From the NCBI GenBank assembly GCA_003255065.1, contig QAOA01007336.1, positions 112,259 through 176,258 of the forward strand: DNA of 64,000 bases, given 5' to 3'. Origin of the DNA: Cercis canadensis. Lineage: Eukaryota > Streptophyta > Magnoliopsida > Fabales > Fabaceae. This document shows positions 12,841-23,831 of the stretch, piece after piece. The stretch's first letter is position 1. Every line of letters starts with the position of its first letter. The translations under genes and the position numbers were made by a program. Under the pieces are notes generated by a model that worked only from the letters and a program-made list of their open reading frames with translations, had not been told where the DNA came from and did not search any database.

Positions 12841-13262
12841 AACTGGCAGAAACTTTAAATTGGTGGGAAATTTTAAATTGGCAAAAAATTATAAATTGAT
12901 AGGAATTTTTAAATTGGCTTGAAATTGTAAATTAGCTTAAAATTTTAAATTGAAAAGAAATTATAAATTGGCAAGAACTTTAAATTGGTAGGAAATTGTA
13001 AATTGATAGAAATTTTTAAGTTGGCTTGAAATTATAAATTGGCAGGAACTTTAAATGGACAGGGAATTATAATTTGGCTGAAACTTTAAATTGACAGGAA
13101 CTTTAAACTGGTAAGAAATTGTAAATTGGCATGAACTTTAAATTAACAGTAAATTGTAAATTGGCAGGAAATTATAAATTGGTAGGAACTTTAAATTTGC
13201 AAGAAATTATAAATTGACAGGAACTTTAAATTGACAGGAAATTGTAAATTGGCAGGAAATTG
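12841..13262 (-). repeat. Tandem minisatellite, 17-18 bp unit, about 24 copies
   Basis: Degenerate head-to-tail repeats of a unit like GGCAGGAAATTATAAATT (variants GAACTTTAAATTGACAG). It lies about 170 bp upstream (minus sense) of the 3' LTR at 9193-12670. Tandem repeats in the hypervariable 3' region of Tat-lineage elements are known. Confidence 0.9.
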
Positions 13263-14081
13263 AATTATGTTTGAAATACACCTTGTGGCGTCGAGATAAA
13301 ACATAATTGATCTTCTTGAGAAGCATTTGGCTCAATCAAAATTTGTTCTTTCAAAAGGTCTATTCGTTCACATACGTCTCCTTCCTTAAGGACCTCTAAT
13401 TTTTCTTGTCCTTGCAAAACTATTCACTTTTTACAAGAACAATAAAGTCAAACCTCTTTTGACTAAACTACCGAATTTTTTTTTGAATCCTACTCTAATC
13501 GGGAACTTGTATTTCCCTAAAATTTGAAAGACAAATCAGTAATGTCCCTTTAAGAATAACTGAATATGCCACTATGAAAAGTCTACTCATATTTTATTCA
13601 AAGCAATAATTCAGTAGTTTTAAAATGGAGCAAATGCATAATAGAAAGAAATTAATTGAATGAACCAGCTTCTTTTAGGTAAATAAGGAGTAAAAGATTA
13701 CACCCTTTAAGGAAACCAAATCAATAGAGATGTATCATCAATACATAGAAGGCCAATTTCCCAAGCATGGAATTTTTTTGATATTGAACTTGCCCTATCA
13801 AGTAAGTGTCTACGTATCCTCAAAAAGGAATCAAAGCTCACATAGTTCGAGATGAGGAACCCAGAAGCTGCATGTATAGAAAAAATTATCCCAATTTTCT
13901 GCTCTTCGATGTCCAACTTGATTGATTTTCATATTGCATTGGATATGACTTATACTTAATTGACACAACCATTTAACCCTTTTGGTGATAAAGTGTAGCC
14001 ATCTTACTTTCTTTGTGAATTCCGTATGTCATCAAGCTTTGTCTTTACCTTCTATCATTGTTTTATGTATCTCTCCTTGCT
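13263..14081 (-). other. Probable 3' untranslated region of the Tat-like element; no gene
   Basis: No credible coding frame. The block near 13805-13850 (CTACGTATCCTCAAAAAGGA followed by a CACATAGTTC motif) is of a type I associate with plant Tat-like non-coding regions, from recollection only. The small minus-strand frame at 13707-13916 covers this block and is probably a shadow. Confidence 0.35.
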
Positions 14082-14240
14082 TAGACCGCCCTCTCAGGTT
14101 TTCAACCTAGCGAACTCTTTGATGATCTAACTTTTGCCTACACTGCCCTTTCGGGTTTTCAATAGCGAGCCTTTTTTCTTTCAATGCCTTAATTTTGGCC
14201 CAGACCAGCCCTTTCAGGTTTTCAATCTAGCGGGCTCTTT
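14082..14240 (-). repeat. Three spaced copies of a CCCTTTCAGGTTTTCAATCTAG-like block
   Basis: Copies near 14085, 14141 and 14203, about 60 bp apart. Each reads CCCTTTCAGGTTTTCAA or a variant and is followed by TAGCG and GCTCTTT. They lie in the presumed 3' region of the Tat-like element. Confidence 0.7.
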
Positions 14241-14732
14241 TTATTATTTATTTATTATTTTTTTAGGAGTGGTTTTTGGCTTTGCAAAATCAAAGCTCGG
14301 AATGAAATTATTCAAACATTTTTTTCAAAAAAAAAAAATCAACATAAAATCCTTGTTCGTAAGAATAATGTCAAACAATAACCATTCCATGAACCAAAAG
14401 AGCTATTGATTTTTAGGCATCTTAAATTCCTGGTTTAATATGATCTCAGGAAACCAAATATACAAATTAATTAAGATACTAATATAATGTCAGCATTAGC
14501 ATATCAACTGCTACCCCACAAATTAATCAAGTTACTAAAAATCAAATATAGTATTTCATAATGGTAGGGTTAGAAAAAAGAAATCAGTGACAATAATGCA
14601 ACATCCAGTTAAAACTACCCCACAAATTATAAATACTATCAACTTTGAGTGAATTTATATGGTCGAGAGAATTTTTTGTGTGCTCATATAAAATATTGTT
14701 TGGAATAATGTTAAATTCACCTATTAAGCCAA
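14241..14732. other. AT-rich stretch, nothing recognised
   Basis: No ORF with coding character and no repeat ends were found. It separates the Tat-like remnant from a SINE. Confidence 0.4.
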
Positions 14733-14940
14733 CTAGGGTTGGTTTAGATGGTACGAATTAAATTACTTCGCTTGTAAGACTTATGTTCAAATCCTACTAT
14801 GAGCTGTCCCACTTTGGAATGCAATTTATAAGTATCACTCTAAGCTCTTGTTAAGGCTTGTGGCATGTCTTGGCCTTGGAATGAGGTAGCCTCCTTCTAC
14901 CCTAAATTAATTTTTTGATCACCAAAACAAAACAAAAAAT
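14733..14940 (+). mobile_element. tRNA-derived SINE
   Basis: Polymerase III promoter boxes are visible: box A-like TGGTTTAGATGG at 14740-14751 and box B GTTCAAATCC at 14785-14794, with about 33 bp between them as in tRNA genes. The body ends in an A-rich tail (CAAAACAAAACAAAAAA). No tRNA cloverleaf is preserved. A related copy is at 29320. Confidence 0.7.
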
Positions 14941-14956
14941 TACAATATTAATTATT

Positions 14957-15182
14957 GAGTAAAATACATTTTTCGTCTTTGAATTATTTCTCAAATATCA
15001 CTTTAGTCTTTGATTTATTTGTTGTGTCACTTTAATCCTCGAATAATCACATTGTCGGCCAAATCAGTCCTTCGTAACACTAAAAATGATCACTTAAATG
15101 ACTGATTTGATAAGCAAAATAATTATTTGAGGACTAAAATGACATTGAGAAATAATTCAATGACGAAAAAGGTATTTAACTC
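14957..15182. mobile_element. Mutator-type MITE
   Basis: 226 bp with imperfect terminal inverted repeats of about 50 bp: GAGTAAAATACATTTTTCGT at the left, and GAGTTAAATACCTTTTTCGT read inward from the right. A perfect 9-bp duplication, TTAATTATT, flanks it (14948-14956 and 15183-15191), the size expected for Mutator-like elements. It has no coding capacity. Confidence 0.88.
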
Positions 15183-15377
15183 TTAATTATTTATACAATT
15201 AGCATAATCTGAATTTGTTTGTACACTAATTAAATTTTATCTATTAAATATCTATACAATTTGCATAATCTGAACTTAAAGACCCACCTTAACTTTTAAT
15301 GTTGAAATCAAATTATACCAAATGTCTCAATATGTAGTAGAGTAAATCAAACTAATATACAAATGTCATTATTACCA

Positions 15378-15477
15378 AACAACTTGTAGCTAAATGGTAC
15401 TGATGTTGTCCTTAGGGCTTGCGCGTTCTATGTTTGAATTGCAAAGTTGTAGCCAAAAATACCCAAAAAAAAAAAAA
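15378..15477 (+). mobile_element. Possible short SINE copy
   Basis: A box A-like TAGCTAAATGG at about 15387 and a box B-like GTTTGAATTGC near 15431 precede a run of 13 A at its end. It is weaker than the two other SINEs here and could be chance. Confidence 0.4.
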
Positions 15478-15529
15478 TGTCATTATGCTATTATATGTAT
15501 TGATGAGTTGGAAGAAGAAGCATAATCAA

Positions 15530-17667
15530 CTACATGCCATCTCTTTTTCTAAAATATCGATGATATCCTTACTGCAACATAGCATGCTGCATTCAACAGG
15601 ATTTTGTGATTCCTTTCTTACAATCTTGCTACCTATGACACGTATCAAGTCATGCATGTTCATGTTGGGTCAATCTTTATGAGAGATTTATCAATCAATC
15701 ATCGAATACCAATTACTATAAAGAAACCTCGAGCAACCACCATGGTTCTGATTTCTCCCAATTTGTAACAACCAAAAAAAGAAATGTCAAGGAAAATTTC
15801 TTTCCTCATTGTCATCCAAACCATCATTGCTTACTCTAAGAATTTCCACAATATTTCTATCTGGAAACCTTTCGTACTTATCTAATTTAGATTCCCATTC
15901 CTCTTGGCTTCTACCACTTAAATTAGTACCAATTATTTCAAAAGCCAATGGAAGGCCATTAGAATAAAGTATTGCACGCTTTTTCATATCCATGTAAGTG
16001 GTAGGGATCTCATTCTTTCTAAAAGCATTCCAACTGAACAATTCAAGAGCTTCTTCATGAATGAATCCTTTTACCTCATAATTTCTATCAACACCATGAA
16101 CATGTAACAAATGTTTATCCCTCGTGGTTATAATAATTATGCTGCCACAACCAAACCAATCAAGCCCTCCAGCTAGTTTTTGTAATTGCTCCTGTTTATC
16201 AACATGATCAAGAATTAAAAGAACTTTCTTTTTGGAGATCCTCCTTTTTATTGTTGAAATTCCATCATATACATTCTCCACCTTGACATTCTTCTCCCCA
16301 AGCACTTCATAAAGTAATGTCTCCTGAAGATGAAGTAACCCATGCTTAATTGATTGTTCCCTGATATCAACAAGAAAACATAGGCCTTCAAATTGATCAA
16401 AAATTGAATTATATGTAGCACGTGAAATTGTTGATATACGTATTCCACCTGTTGATGCAAAAATTGTGCTCAATGCTTGAAATGCCTACAAGCAGTGAAG
16501 CTCAGCTGGAGCCCGAGACGAACCCTCTGACGCTCAAGTTAGTAGAAGCAATAATATAGACAAATCCAGCAAAGTACCAGTTTGAGTTCTGACAAGTTAC
16601 CTTTTAGTTGTACTATTTTGGTATTTATAGGGACTGCACGAATGCCCTAGAAGGTTGAGAAATTCCAAAGATTGCGGCACCTTTTGTTTAGTGGGTCTGT
16701 GTGAGATTGTGGGTTATGGATCTTGGTAGTCCAACCTAAATTTTGTCTTATGGGCCGGTCCTTATCACCACCAACTCTTCAAATCCCTACCATTTAACCT
16801 TATCTGATTCTACATCTAAAAGTCCCTTCACTTCTTGTACTCGAGATTCCAACCCAATAGGGTATTAAGTTATATGTAGAGGTATGCGATTGATCTTTTT
16901 GGAGACTTCTTCAATGTTCCTTCCAATAAATTTATATTCATAGTCAAACCTGCTCAATTACAAAAGTTTATATCTGGTTTCATTCAATTTGAGTACCAAA
17001 CAATAATAATCCACAAGAAAAAGAATGGCGAACAATAATAAAATTAAGCTTCCAAGATAATATCATTCTTTGTTTTGCTTATATATTAACATAGTTTCAA
17101 ATGATAGTTAACTTAATGACAATAATAATCACCATCATCATAATCATCATCTCATAATCATAAGAAAGGGAGGTGAGATCATACCCTTCTTTGAAATGTG
17201 AACCCAAAAGATTAGTTGTTTCATGCAAAGCCAATTAATCTCCACTTGTTCACTTTTTCCATGTTATTCTTGAATCTTGCCTCATGCTCAGCTAATGCTT
17301 TTCCATAACTCCCTCTGTGGTGTTGCACATCACAAGGATCAACTCCATAAAAAATTGGCCAAACCAAGTGACCTCTTTGCTTTATGCACTCAAGAATCTT
17401 GACAATTTCTTCCAAACAGAAGATTGAGGACGCATAGTTTGGAGAGAAAATTATGAGGGCAATCCTAGATTTTTCAACTTTCTTTGAGAAGAGATGATAT
17501 AATTTCTTCCCCTTTTCTAAGTTCCTCATCATCAATGATGGTGTGGATTCCCTTGTCTTTTAGAGCATTATAAAGATTGCCAAAGAAATTCATACGAGTA
17601 TCTTTACCTCTAAAATTGAGGAAGGCATCGTAAGTCCATGTGTGGGAGAAGGAGGAACATGGTAATG
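15530..17667 (-). pseudogene. TIR-NBS(-LRR) disease-resistance gene, broken and truncated
   Basis: TIR exon (about 17660-17185): TYDAFLNFRGKDTR, then IALIIFSPNYASS and a KILECIKQRGHLVWPIFYG stretch, then KWRL. Frameshifts lie near 17485 and near 17225. A donor-like GGGTATG at about 17185 suggests the usual first intron. Exon 2 restarts near 16949 (YEYKFIGRNIEEVSKKINRI) and has a stop before YPIGLESRVQEVK. NB-ARC follows from about 16473, with a P-loop lacking its lysine (GGIRIST in place of GGIGKTT), kinase-2 LLILDHVD (Asp to His), RNBS-B GSIIIITTRDKHLL and GLPLAFEIIG. A frameshift at about 15795 precedes LIDKSLIKI and an MHDLIR motif near 15650. No LRR is visible. About 290 bp between LESRVQEVK and the P-loop look inserted. 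In a working gene the product would be a cytoplasmic immune receptor; this copy cannot encode one. Confidence 0.88.
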
Positions 17668-18277
17668 GTAACTGTTATGTCTTGATAGGTAGACCTGATT
17701 TACTAATATTTGCAGAATAAGGGCAGTTGTCTAAAATTTATTTTCATACATTCATTGATCTGCTCATGCATGTGAAGCTACCTTTCCCTCTATCTTTGCA
17801 AATGTATTATGTCTACTATATGAAGGAAAAGAAACAAAATGGTGCGTGAAGGGCGAAGCTATGTAGAAGGCAAAGATTATAACTTATAAATTTCATGAAA
17901 ACTAAGACTTAGACATTATTAATTAGTTAAATGCACTGCTTGTAATCTATATCCCAGCAAATCAAATAAATTACTCATTGAATTAAGCAGAATCAATAAT
18001 TTTTTAAATTATATAAATCCAGCAGATTTATCTTAACCAAATGGCAAGAAAGTTCTCATTGGCGCTTGAAGAATTTAAATTTTGAACTAGCTAAGAGTAC
18101 TTTTTTTTAAAAAAAAAAAAAATTATTGTAAATTAGGATAAATGACATGNTTTTTTTTAAAAAAAAAAATTATTGTAAATTAGGATAAATGACATGATTT
18201 GAGACATATTCCAAGAGTAATATTTAGCAAAACACCTTTGATAGGTTTAAGTTTAGTAAAGTCATGCTTTTTCAACT
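17668..18277. other. AT-rich stretch upstream of the TIR-NBS pseudogene
   Basis: The promoter side of the pseudogene. No convincing element was seen apart from the poly-T/poly-A duplication around the single N at 18150. Confidence 0.4.
18101..18196. repeat. Direct duplication across a single N (likely assembly artefact)
   Basis: Bases 18101-18149 and 18151-18196 are near-identical (T8, an A-run, then ATTGTAAATTAGGATAAATG), separated by one N at 18150. This suggests overlapping contig ends that were not merged. Confidence 0.8.
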
Positions 18278-19105
18278 TGATATGGATCCACTTGAAGAAT
18301 CAAGCCAAATCCAATCCAAATTAGCCAAGGATCCCAAATAAGGTCAAATAATAGAAAATCAAGAAAAGATGAATGGAATTAGGTGAAGACCTTTGATTAT
18401 CAAATTAGGCAACCTAGTTTCAACAAAGCTTAACTAACCCTCCATAATCCGTTTAATCAACAATCAACTTGTTCAAGGTGAAGAAATTAATAAACCGCCA
18501 CACTCTAGATTGGGAAAGGGGGAGAGTGATAAGGTTTAGATACACCATGCTAGGAATCCACCTAGATGGCTTGAGCTCTCCATAGAGAGAACAAGAGAGA
18601 AACTCTCAATTCTATATCAAATTCTTAATTCTGATTGCTAAAGACAAAAGCTTTAGCTCCTTAAATAGTTCAAGAGAAAAACTAACAAGTCTTAAAACAA
18701 AATGCCCCAAAAGAAAAATACAACTCGGAGGAATCACTAGCGTGACACGGCCTAATGACATGGTCGTGTTCTTCCTGATCCTGCCTGTGTTCTACCTCCA
18801 GTGATCAGCATATCTCTGGTCATAGGACACGGTCTTGACACGACCCGTGTTCCACTCTAGACATGCCCGTGTTGTCTGACACGGCCAAGACACAGTCCCA
18901 TGTTTGTCCTTCATCAACTCTTGCAGCTATGCATGTTATTGACTTCACTTGGTTTGTCTTGCTGCTCTCCAAAACCAAGTCTTATTCCTTGCATACTTGT
19001 CTCATCAATGTTCCCACATGCAATTGGAGATGCTTTGCCCTAGACCTAGTCAAGGGACCAACCAGCTCCTCCTTGGACTCGGCTATGCCTCCTAGATCCT
19101 CATCA
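18278..19105 (-). repeat. 3' LTR of the CRM-like element
   Basis: 828 bp. It includes the last ~40 codons of the pol frame (stop at 18982). It carries reiterated ACACGG/CGTGT motifs at 18741-18905. Confidence 0.92.
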
Positions 19106-19119
19106 TTCCCTCCCTCTTC
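19106..19119 (-). promoter_or_regulatory. Polypurine tract inside the coding frame
   Basis: Minus-strand GAAGAGGGAGGGAA abuts the TGATGAGG start of the 3' LTR and is itself translated (within PFEEGGND). It is the expected second-strand primer. Confidence 0.75.
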
Positions 19120-20310
19120 AAAAGGATTTGACCTCAAATCCGAGGTACCTTCATCAAGAAAAGGAGACAAGTCAGCCACATTAAACGTAGAATGAATAGA
19201 AGGACTACCTGGAAGTTCTATCTTGTAAGCATTGTCACCAAGTCTTTGCAAGACTTTAAAAGGACCATCGCCTCTTGGCAAGAGCTTAGATTTCCGTTGT
19301 GTAGGAAACCTTTCCTTTCGCATATGAACCCAAACCATGTCACCGGGTCGAAAAATCATTTTCTTTCGATTACGATTAACCCTAGATGCATAGGTCTCAT
19401 TCATCTTTTCAATCTGTGCTCTAACCTTAGCATGCAAATGTCTAACATATTCAGCCATCTTTTTCCCATCTAAATGAACTCTTTGATGCATGGGTAAAGT
19501 AAGCAAGTCTAGAGGAGTCAAAGGATTAAATCCATGTGCACATTCAAAAGGAGACACTGGAGTGGTAGTGTGAACAGCTCTATTATAGGCAAACTCTACA
19601 TGAGGGAGACACTCCTCCCAAGCTCTCAAATTTTTGTTAAGAATAGCCCTTAGGAGACTAGTGAAAGTCTTATTTGTCACCTCAGTTTGTCCATTTGTTT
19701 GAGGATGACAAGTGGTAGAATGCAGAAGTTTAGTGCCTAATCTTGACCAAAGTGTCCTCCAAAAATGGCTTAAAAATTTAGTATCCCTATCGGACATTAT
19801 ACTCCTTGGCATGTCATGCAACCTAACAATATTTTGGAAAAACAATGTAGCTATGTGAGAAGCATCATCAGTTTTCTTGCATGCTACAAAATGAGCCATC
19901 TTAGAAAATCTATCTACTATAACAAAGATGGAGTCATGACCATGTTTAGTCCTTGGTAATCCTAGGATAAAGTCCATAGAAAGGTCTATCCAAGGAGAAT
20001 CGGGGACAGGTAATGGAGTGTAAAGACCATGGGGTTTAGTGGTAGACTTAGCTTGTCTACAGGTTGTGCACCTAATGCAAAAATTTTCCACATCTTTCCT
20101 CATGTTTGGCCAAAAGAAATGCTCATGCAATGTGTCATGCATTTTATGCTTGCCAAAATGCCCCATGAGACCCCCCTCATGTGCTTCCCTAATGAGCAAC
20201 TCTCTCAAAGATCTTCTAGGCACACATAACTTGTTACCCGTAAACAAATACCCCCCATGCTTAAATATTCCCTCAACAGCCCCTTTATCACAAGCATGGA
20301 AGTAATCAGC

Positions 20311-20677
20311 AAAATTAACATCATTGGCATACATGTCTTTAACTTGATCAAATCCAAGTAACTTACAATAAAGCATAGAGATAAGTGCATACCTCCTTGA
20401 AAGTGCATCAGCCACCACATTTTTAGCTCCTTTCTTGTACTTGATCCTATAAGGAAAAGATTCAATAAATTCAAACCAACGTGTATGCCTTTTNAAAATT
20501 AACATCATTGGCATACATGTCCTTAACTTGATCAAATCCAAGTAACTTACAATAAAGCATAGAGATAAGTGCATACCTCCTTGAAAGTGCATCAGCCACC
20601 ACATTTTTAGCTCCTTTCTTGTACTTGATCCTATAAGGAAAAGATTCAATAAATTCAAACCAACGTGTATGCCTTTT
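20311..20677. repeat. 183-bp direct duplication across a single N (likely artefact)
   Basis: 20311-20493 and 20495-20677 match except for one base (TGTCTTTAAC against TGTCCTTAAC), with N at 20494. It falls in the middle of RNase H coding sequence. Confidence 0.88.
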
Positions 20678-20761
20678 GTTAAGCCTTAATTGTCCTTTCA
20701 AATGCTTAAGAGTTTCATGATTCGAATGAATCACAAATTCCTTAGGCATTAGATAGTGCTG

Positions 20762-21655
20762 TCATGTTTTCAAAGCTCTAACTAAATCATACAATTCTTT
20801 ATCATAAGTAGAATAATTAAGAGAAGCACCATTTAACTTTTCACTAAAGTATGCAATAGGATGCCCTTGCTGCATTAGAACAGCCCCAATACCTACCCCT
20901 GATGCATCACATTCAATCTCAAAAGAACTCTTAAAGTTAGATAATTGAAGTAAAGGAGCATTGCACAACCTATCCTTTAGTGTTTGAAAAGCTTTCTCTT
21001 GAGCACTATCCCACTTAAATCCAATACTCTTTTTCACAATTTCAGTTAAGGGTGCAACAATAGAGCTAAAATTGGGAACAAACCGACGGTAAAATTTGGC
21101 TAAACCGTGGAAGCTCCTCACCTCACTCAAAGTTTTGGGTGTTGGCCATTCCTCAATAGCCTTCACTTTTTCTCTATTTACTTCTACCCCTTTAGAGCTC
21201 ACAACAAACCCTAGGAATATCAAATGATCAGTGCAAAAGATACATTTCTTTAAATTGGCATACAATTTTTGTTCTTTTAGCACTTGCATCACACTTTTGA
21301 AATGGACAACATGTTCATCAATTGATTTGCTATACACAAGTATGCCATCAAAGTAAACCACAACAAATCTACCAATAAATTCACAAAGGACATGGTTCAT
21401 AAGGCGCATAAAGGTACTTGGTGCATTGGTCAAGCCAAATGGCATAACCAACCACTCATACAAACCAAACTTGGTTTTGAAAGCTGTTTTCCATTCATCC
21501 CCTTCACGAATTCTAATTTGGTGATAACCACTTTTTAAATCCAATTTAGAAAACACACATGACCCGAACAATTCATCAAGCATGTCATCTAACCTAAGGA
21601 TAGGATGACGATATTTTACCGTTATCTTGTTGATGGCGCAACAGTGCACACACAT
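20762..21655 (-). pseudogene. Reverse transcriptase domain of the CRM-like element
   Basis: It opens with [19 protein letters not shown], where related elements have a conserved CVD..AIN motif. It continues with [53 protein letters not shown] and [15 protein letters not shown], then the start of RNase H ([18 protein letters not shown]). The catalytic Y-x-D-D motif reads YFDG because of a GGC codon near 21350, so polymerase activity should be lost. An in-frame TGA at about 21656 separates it from the upstream protease part. In an active element this domain copies the RNA to cDNA inside virus-like particles. Confidence 0.9.
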
Positions 21656-22786
21656 GTGTCAAGTTCTATCTTTCTTTGGCACCAACAAGACCGGCATAGC
21701 ACATGGGCTCATGCTCTCTCTAATGTGGCCTTTGGACAGCAACTCTTCCACTTGCTTTTGGAGTTCCTTTGTTTCATCCGGATTGGCTCTATAGGCGGGT
21801 CTATTAGGCAATACCAATCCCAGAATAAAGTCCATGTGGTGTTCGATTCCTCTCATAGGTGGCAGTCCTATAGGAGTCTCATTTGGGAAAACTTCTTCAA
21901 ATTCCCTAAGCAAAGAAGTCACAACACTAGGAAGAGAATTGTTAGCATTAGATAAATTCAAGTAAGCATTCTTAGCCACAAGCAAAATCATAGGAGTATG
22001 AGAAAAGAGTGTAGTTTTAACCTCACTAGCACTAGCAAAAAAAATTCTTTTCTTATCTCCACTCACTCTTTCACTTTCTTTACTTACTCTCAAATCTTTT
22101 TCTCTCCCTTGATTCTCGGTCTCTTCTTTCTTTTTACTCTTCTCTTCACTTTTTCTCTCTCCACTCTTGATCTTTTGTCTCTCAAGCTCACTAGCTTTCT
22201 TAACTTTTCTTTGATCTTCAAGAATCTGTCTTGAAGTCATGGGAATCAAAATGATTGGCTTCTTGTTGAAAACAAATGAATACTTGTTTGAGAAACCATG
22301 ATGAGTTACTTTGCGGTCAAATTGCCAGGGTCTCCCAAGAAGTAAATGACTAGCTTGCATTGGAACAACATCACATAGTACCACATCCTCATACTTCCCT
22401 ATGGAGAATGCAACTAGTGCTTGCTTAGTCACTTTCACTTTGTTTCCTTCATTCAACCATTGGAGGAGATAGGGTTTAGGGTGAATAGAGGTGGGTAATT
22501 CTAGCTTGTCCACTAGACTCTTGCTAGCAACATTAGTGCAACTCCCTCATCAATAATAACTCCACAAACCCTCCCTTTGACTGAGCACCTAGTATGGAAA
22601 ATATTTTCTCTTTGTGCTTCGTCAATTTCCCCCATTTGAGCACTCAAATCTCTCCTTACTACCATTAAATAGTCACCTTCCTCAGCTGTCATACCCTCAA
22701 CATTCTCTTCCCCACTAGACTTACTCTTTTCTTCCTCTTCATGCTCATTTTCAGTCACATACTCCTCTCCCTTAAGGATCATTGTC
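21656..22786 (-). pseudogene. Protease and linker of the CRM-like element
   Basis: After the zinc knuckle come an acidic linker (EEEEKSKSSGEE) and VCGVIIDEG, the remnant of the retroelement aspartic protease D-[TSG]-G site. A frameshift near 22520 puts the rest in another frame (VDKLELPT, HLLLGRPWQFDRKV). A Lys/Glu-rich spacer (SEEKSKKKEETENQ) and the N-terminal RT approach (NRPAYRANPDETKELQKQV, PVLLVPKKDRT) follow. With the site reading DEG and the frame broken, the protease is not functional. Confidence 0.8.
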
Positions 22787-23831
22787 ATCTTGTTAGAGCA
22801 TTGAGAAGCAATGTGTCCTACTCCATGACACGTAAAGCACTTAACATCTCTAAATCTTTGAGGTTGTGAGGTCTCGGGTTTGCCTTTGGAAGCAATGTAG
22901 GTTCTTTAGCATGTAACTTTGGTAACTCTGTTTTGGATTTAGAAGTCACCACTTCCTTGTCTTTCTTCCATGTAGTTTTCCATGTTGAAGTAGTGCTTGG
23001 CCCAAACTTTGTAGAACCCCTTCTCTTAAGTTGTCTCTCTACTTGAGTAGCTTTATGAAGAAGGTCTTCCATGTCACTATAATGATGAAGCTCCACCACA
23101 TTGGCTATTTCCCTATTCAGCCCATGAAGAAATCTAGCCATGGTTGCTTCAACATCCTCTTCAATGTTAGCCCGGATCATTGCCACCTCCATCTCTTTAT
23201 GGTATTCCTCTACACTCTTAGAGCCTTGAACCAAACCTTGAAGCTTTTGGTACAATTCTATTTGATAGTAGCTTGGAACAAATCTCTTTCTCATCAAGAT
23301 CTTCATGTCTTCCCAAGAGGTGACTAGCCTTTCTCTATTCCTTCTTACATTGGTCATTAGTTGATCCCACCATGTCAAGGCATAGCTTACAAACTCTATG
23401 GTAGTCAATTTAATCTTCTTGTCTTCAGAATAGTTGTGGCAGCTGAGAACAAGCTCCACCTTCTTCTCCCATTCTAGATACACCTCTGGATCATTCTTTC
23501 CTTGGAAGGAAGGAATGCTCATTTTAATGGAGCTGAAGTCATCATCCATCCTCTTTTCCCTTCTTTCTTCTCTTTCTCTATGCGGTCTTCTTGGAGGAAT
23601 GACCTCAGGGGAGCTACTACTGGAATAATGGTCCTCTCTTTCTCTTCTTCTTCAGTTGTCATTTGGTTCTCTTGGCTATCTAATTTCCAGCCGTTGTAGT
23701 CTTTCTATCACTTTGTCATGCCTCTCCATCCTCTCTTTCATATCCTCAATCAATCTAGTCAGGTGTGTAAAATGTTGCTATGAAGCTTGCATGTGCATTT
23801 GAGGATCAATTGGAGCATCTTGGTTCTCCAT
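22787..23831 (-). pseudogene. Gag of the CRM-like element
   Basis: The family-like start is ATG 23831 (MENQDAPIDPQMHMQAS). Stops precede the open part that begins at 23549 ([20 protein letters not shown]). The retrotransposon gag core is clear: [39 protein letters not shown] and [14 protein letters not shown] frameshift near 22840 precedes a CCHC zinc knuckle ([14 protein letters not shown]) at about 22790-22835. Gag would build the particle and bind RNA. Confidence 0.88.

Larger units (their letters stand above)
18982..20760 (-). pseudogene. RNase H and integrase portion of the CRM-like pol
   Basis: From the high-coordinate end: the end of RNase H ([31 protein letters not shown]), then the integrase zinc-binding region (GHFGKHKMHDTLHEHFFW with CIRCTTC), and the core with the D,D,E residues in place (DLSMDFILGLP, MSDRDTKF, QTNGQTEVTNKT). 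The GPY/F-type region (GDGPFKVLQRLGDNAYKIEL) and a CRM-like tail ending TLMRQVCKE follow. The last residues are encoded inside the 3' LTR. A 183-bp duplication around the N at 20494 breaks the RNase H part and is probably an assembly error. A TGA at about 20763 separates this part from the upstream RT. The product would catalyse strand transfer of element cDNA into chromatin. Confidence 0.88.

Noticed and set aside
12841-13262. CRISPR-like repeat array
   Set aside because: Units are 17-18 bp head to tail without spacers, in plant retroelement sequence.
21605-23699. Plus-strand ORFs opposite the CRM-like pol and gag
   Set aside because: Antisense shadows of recognisable minus-strand retroelement coding sequence.
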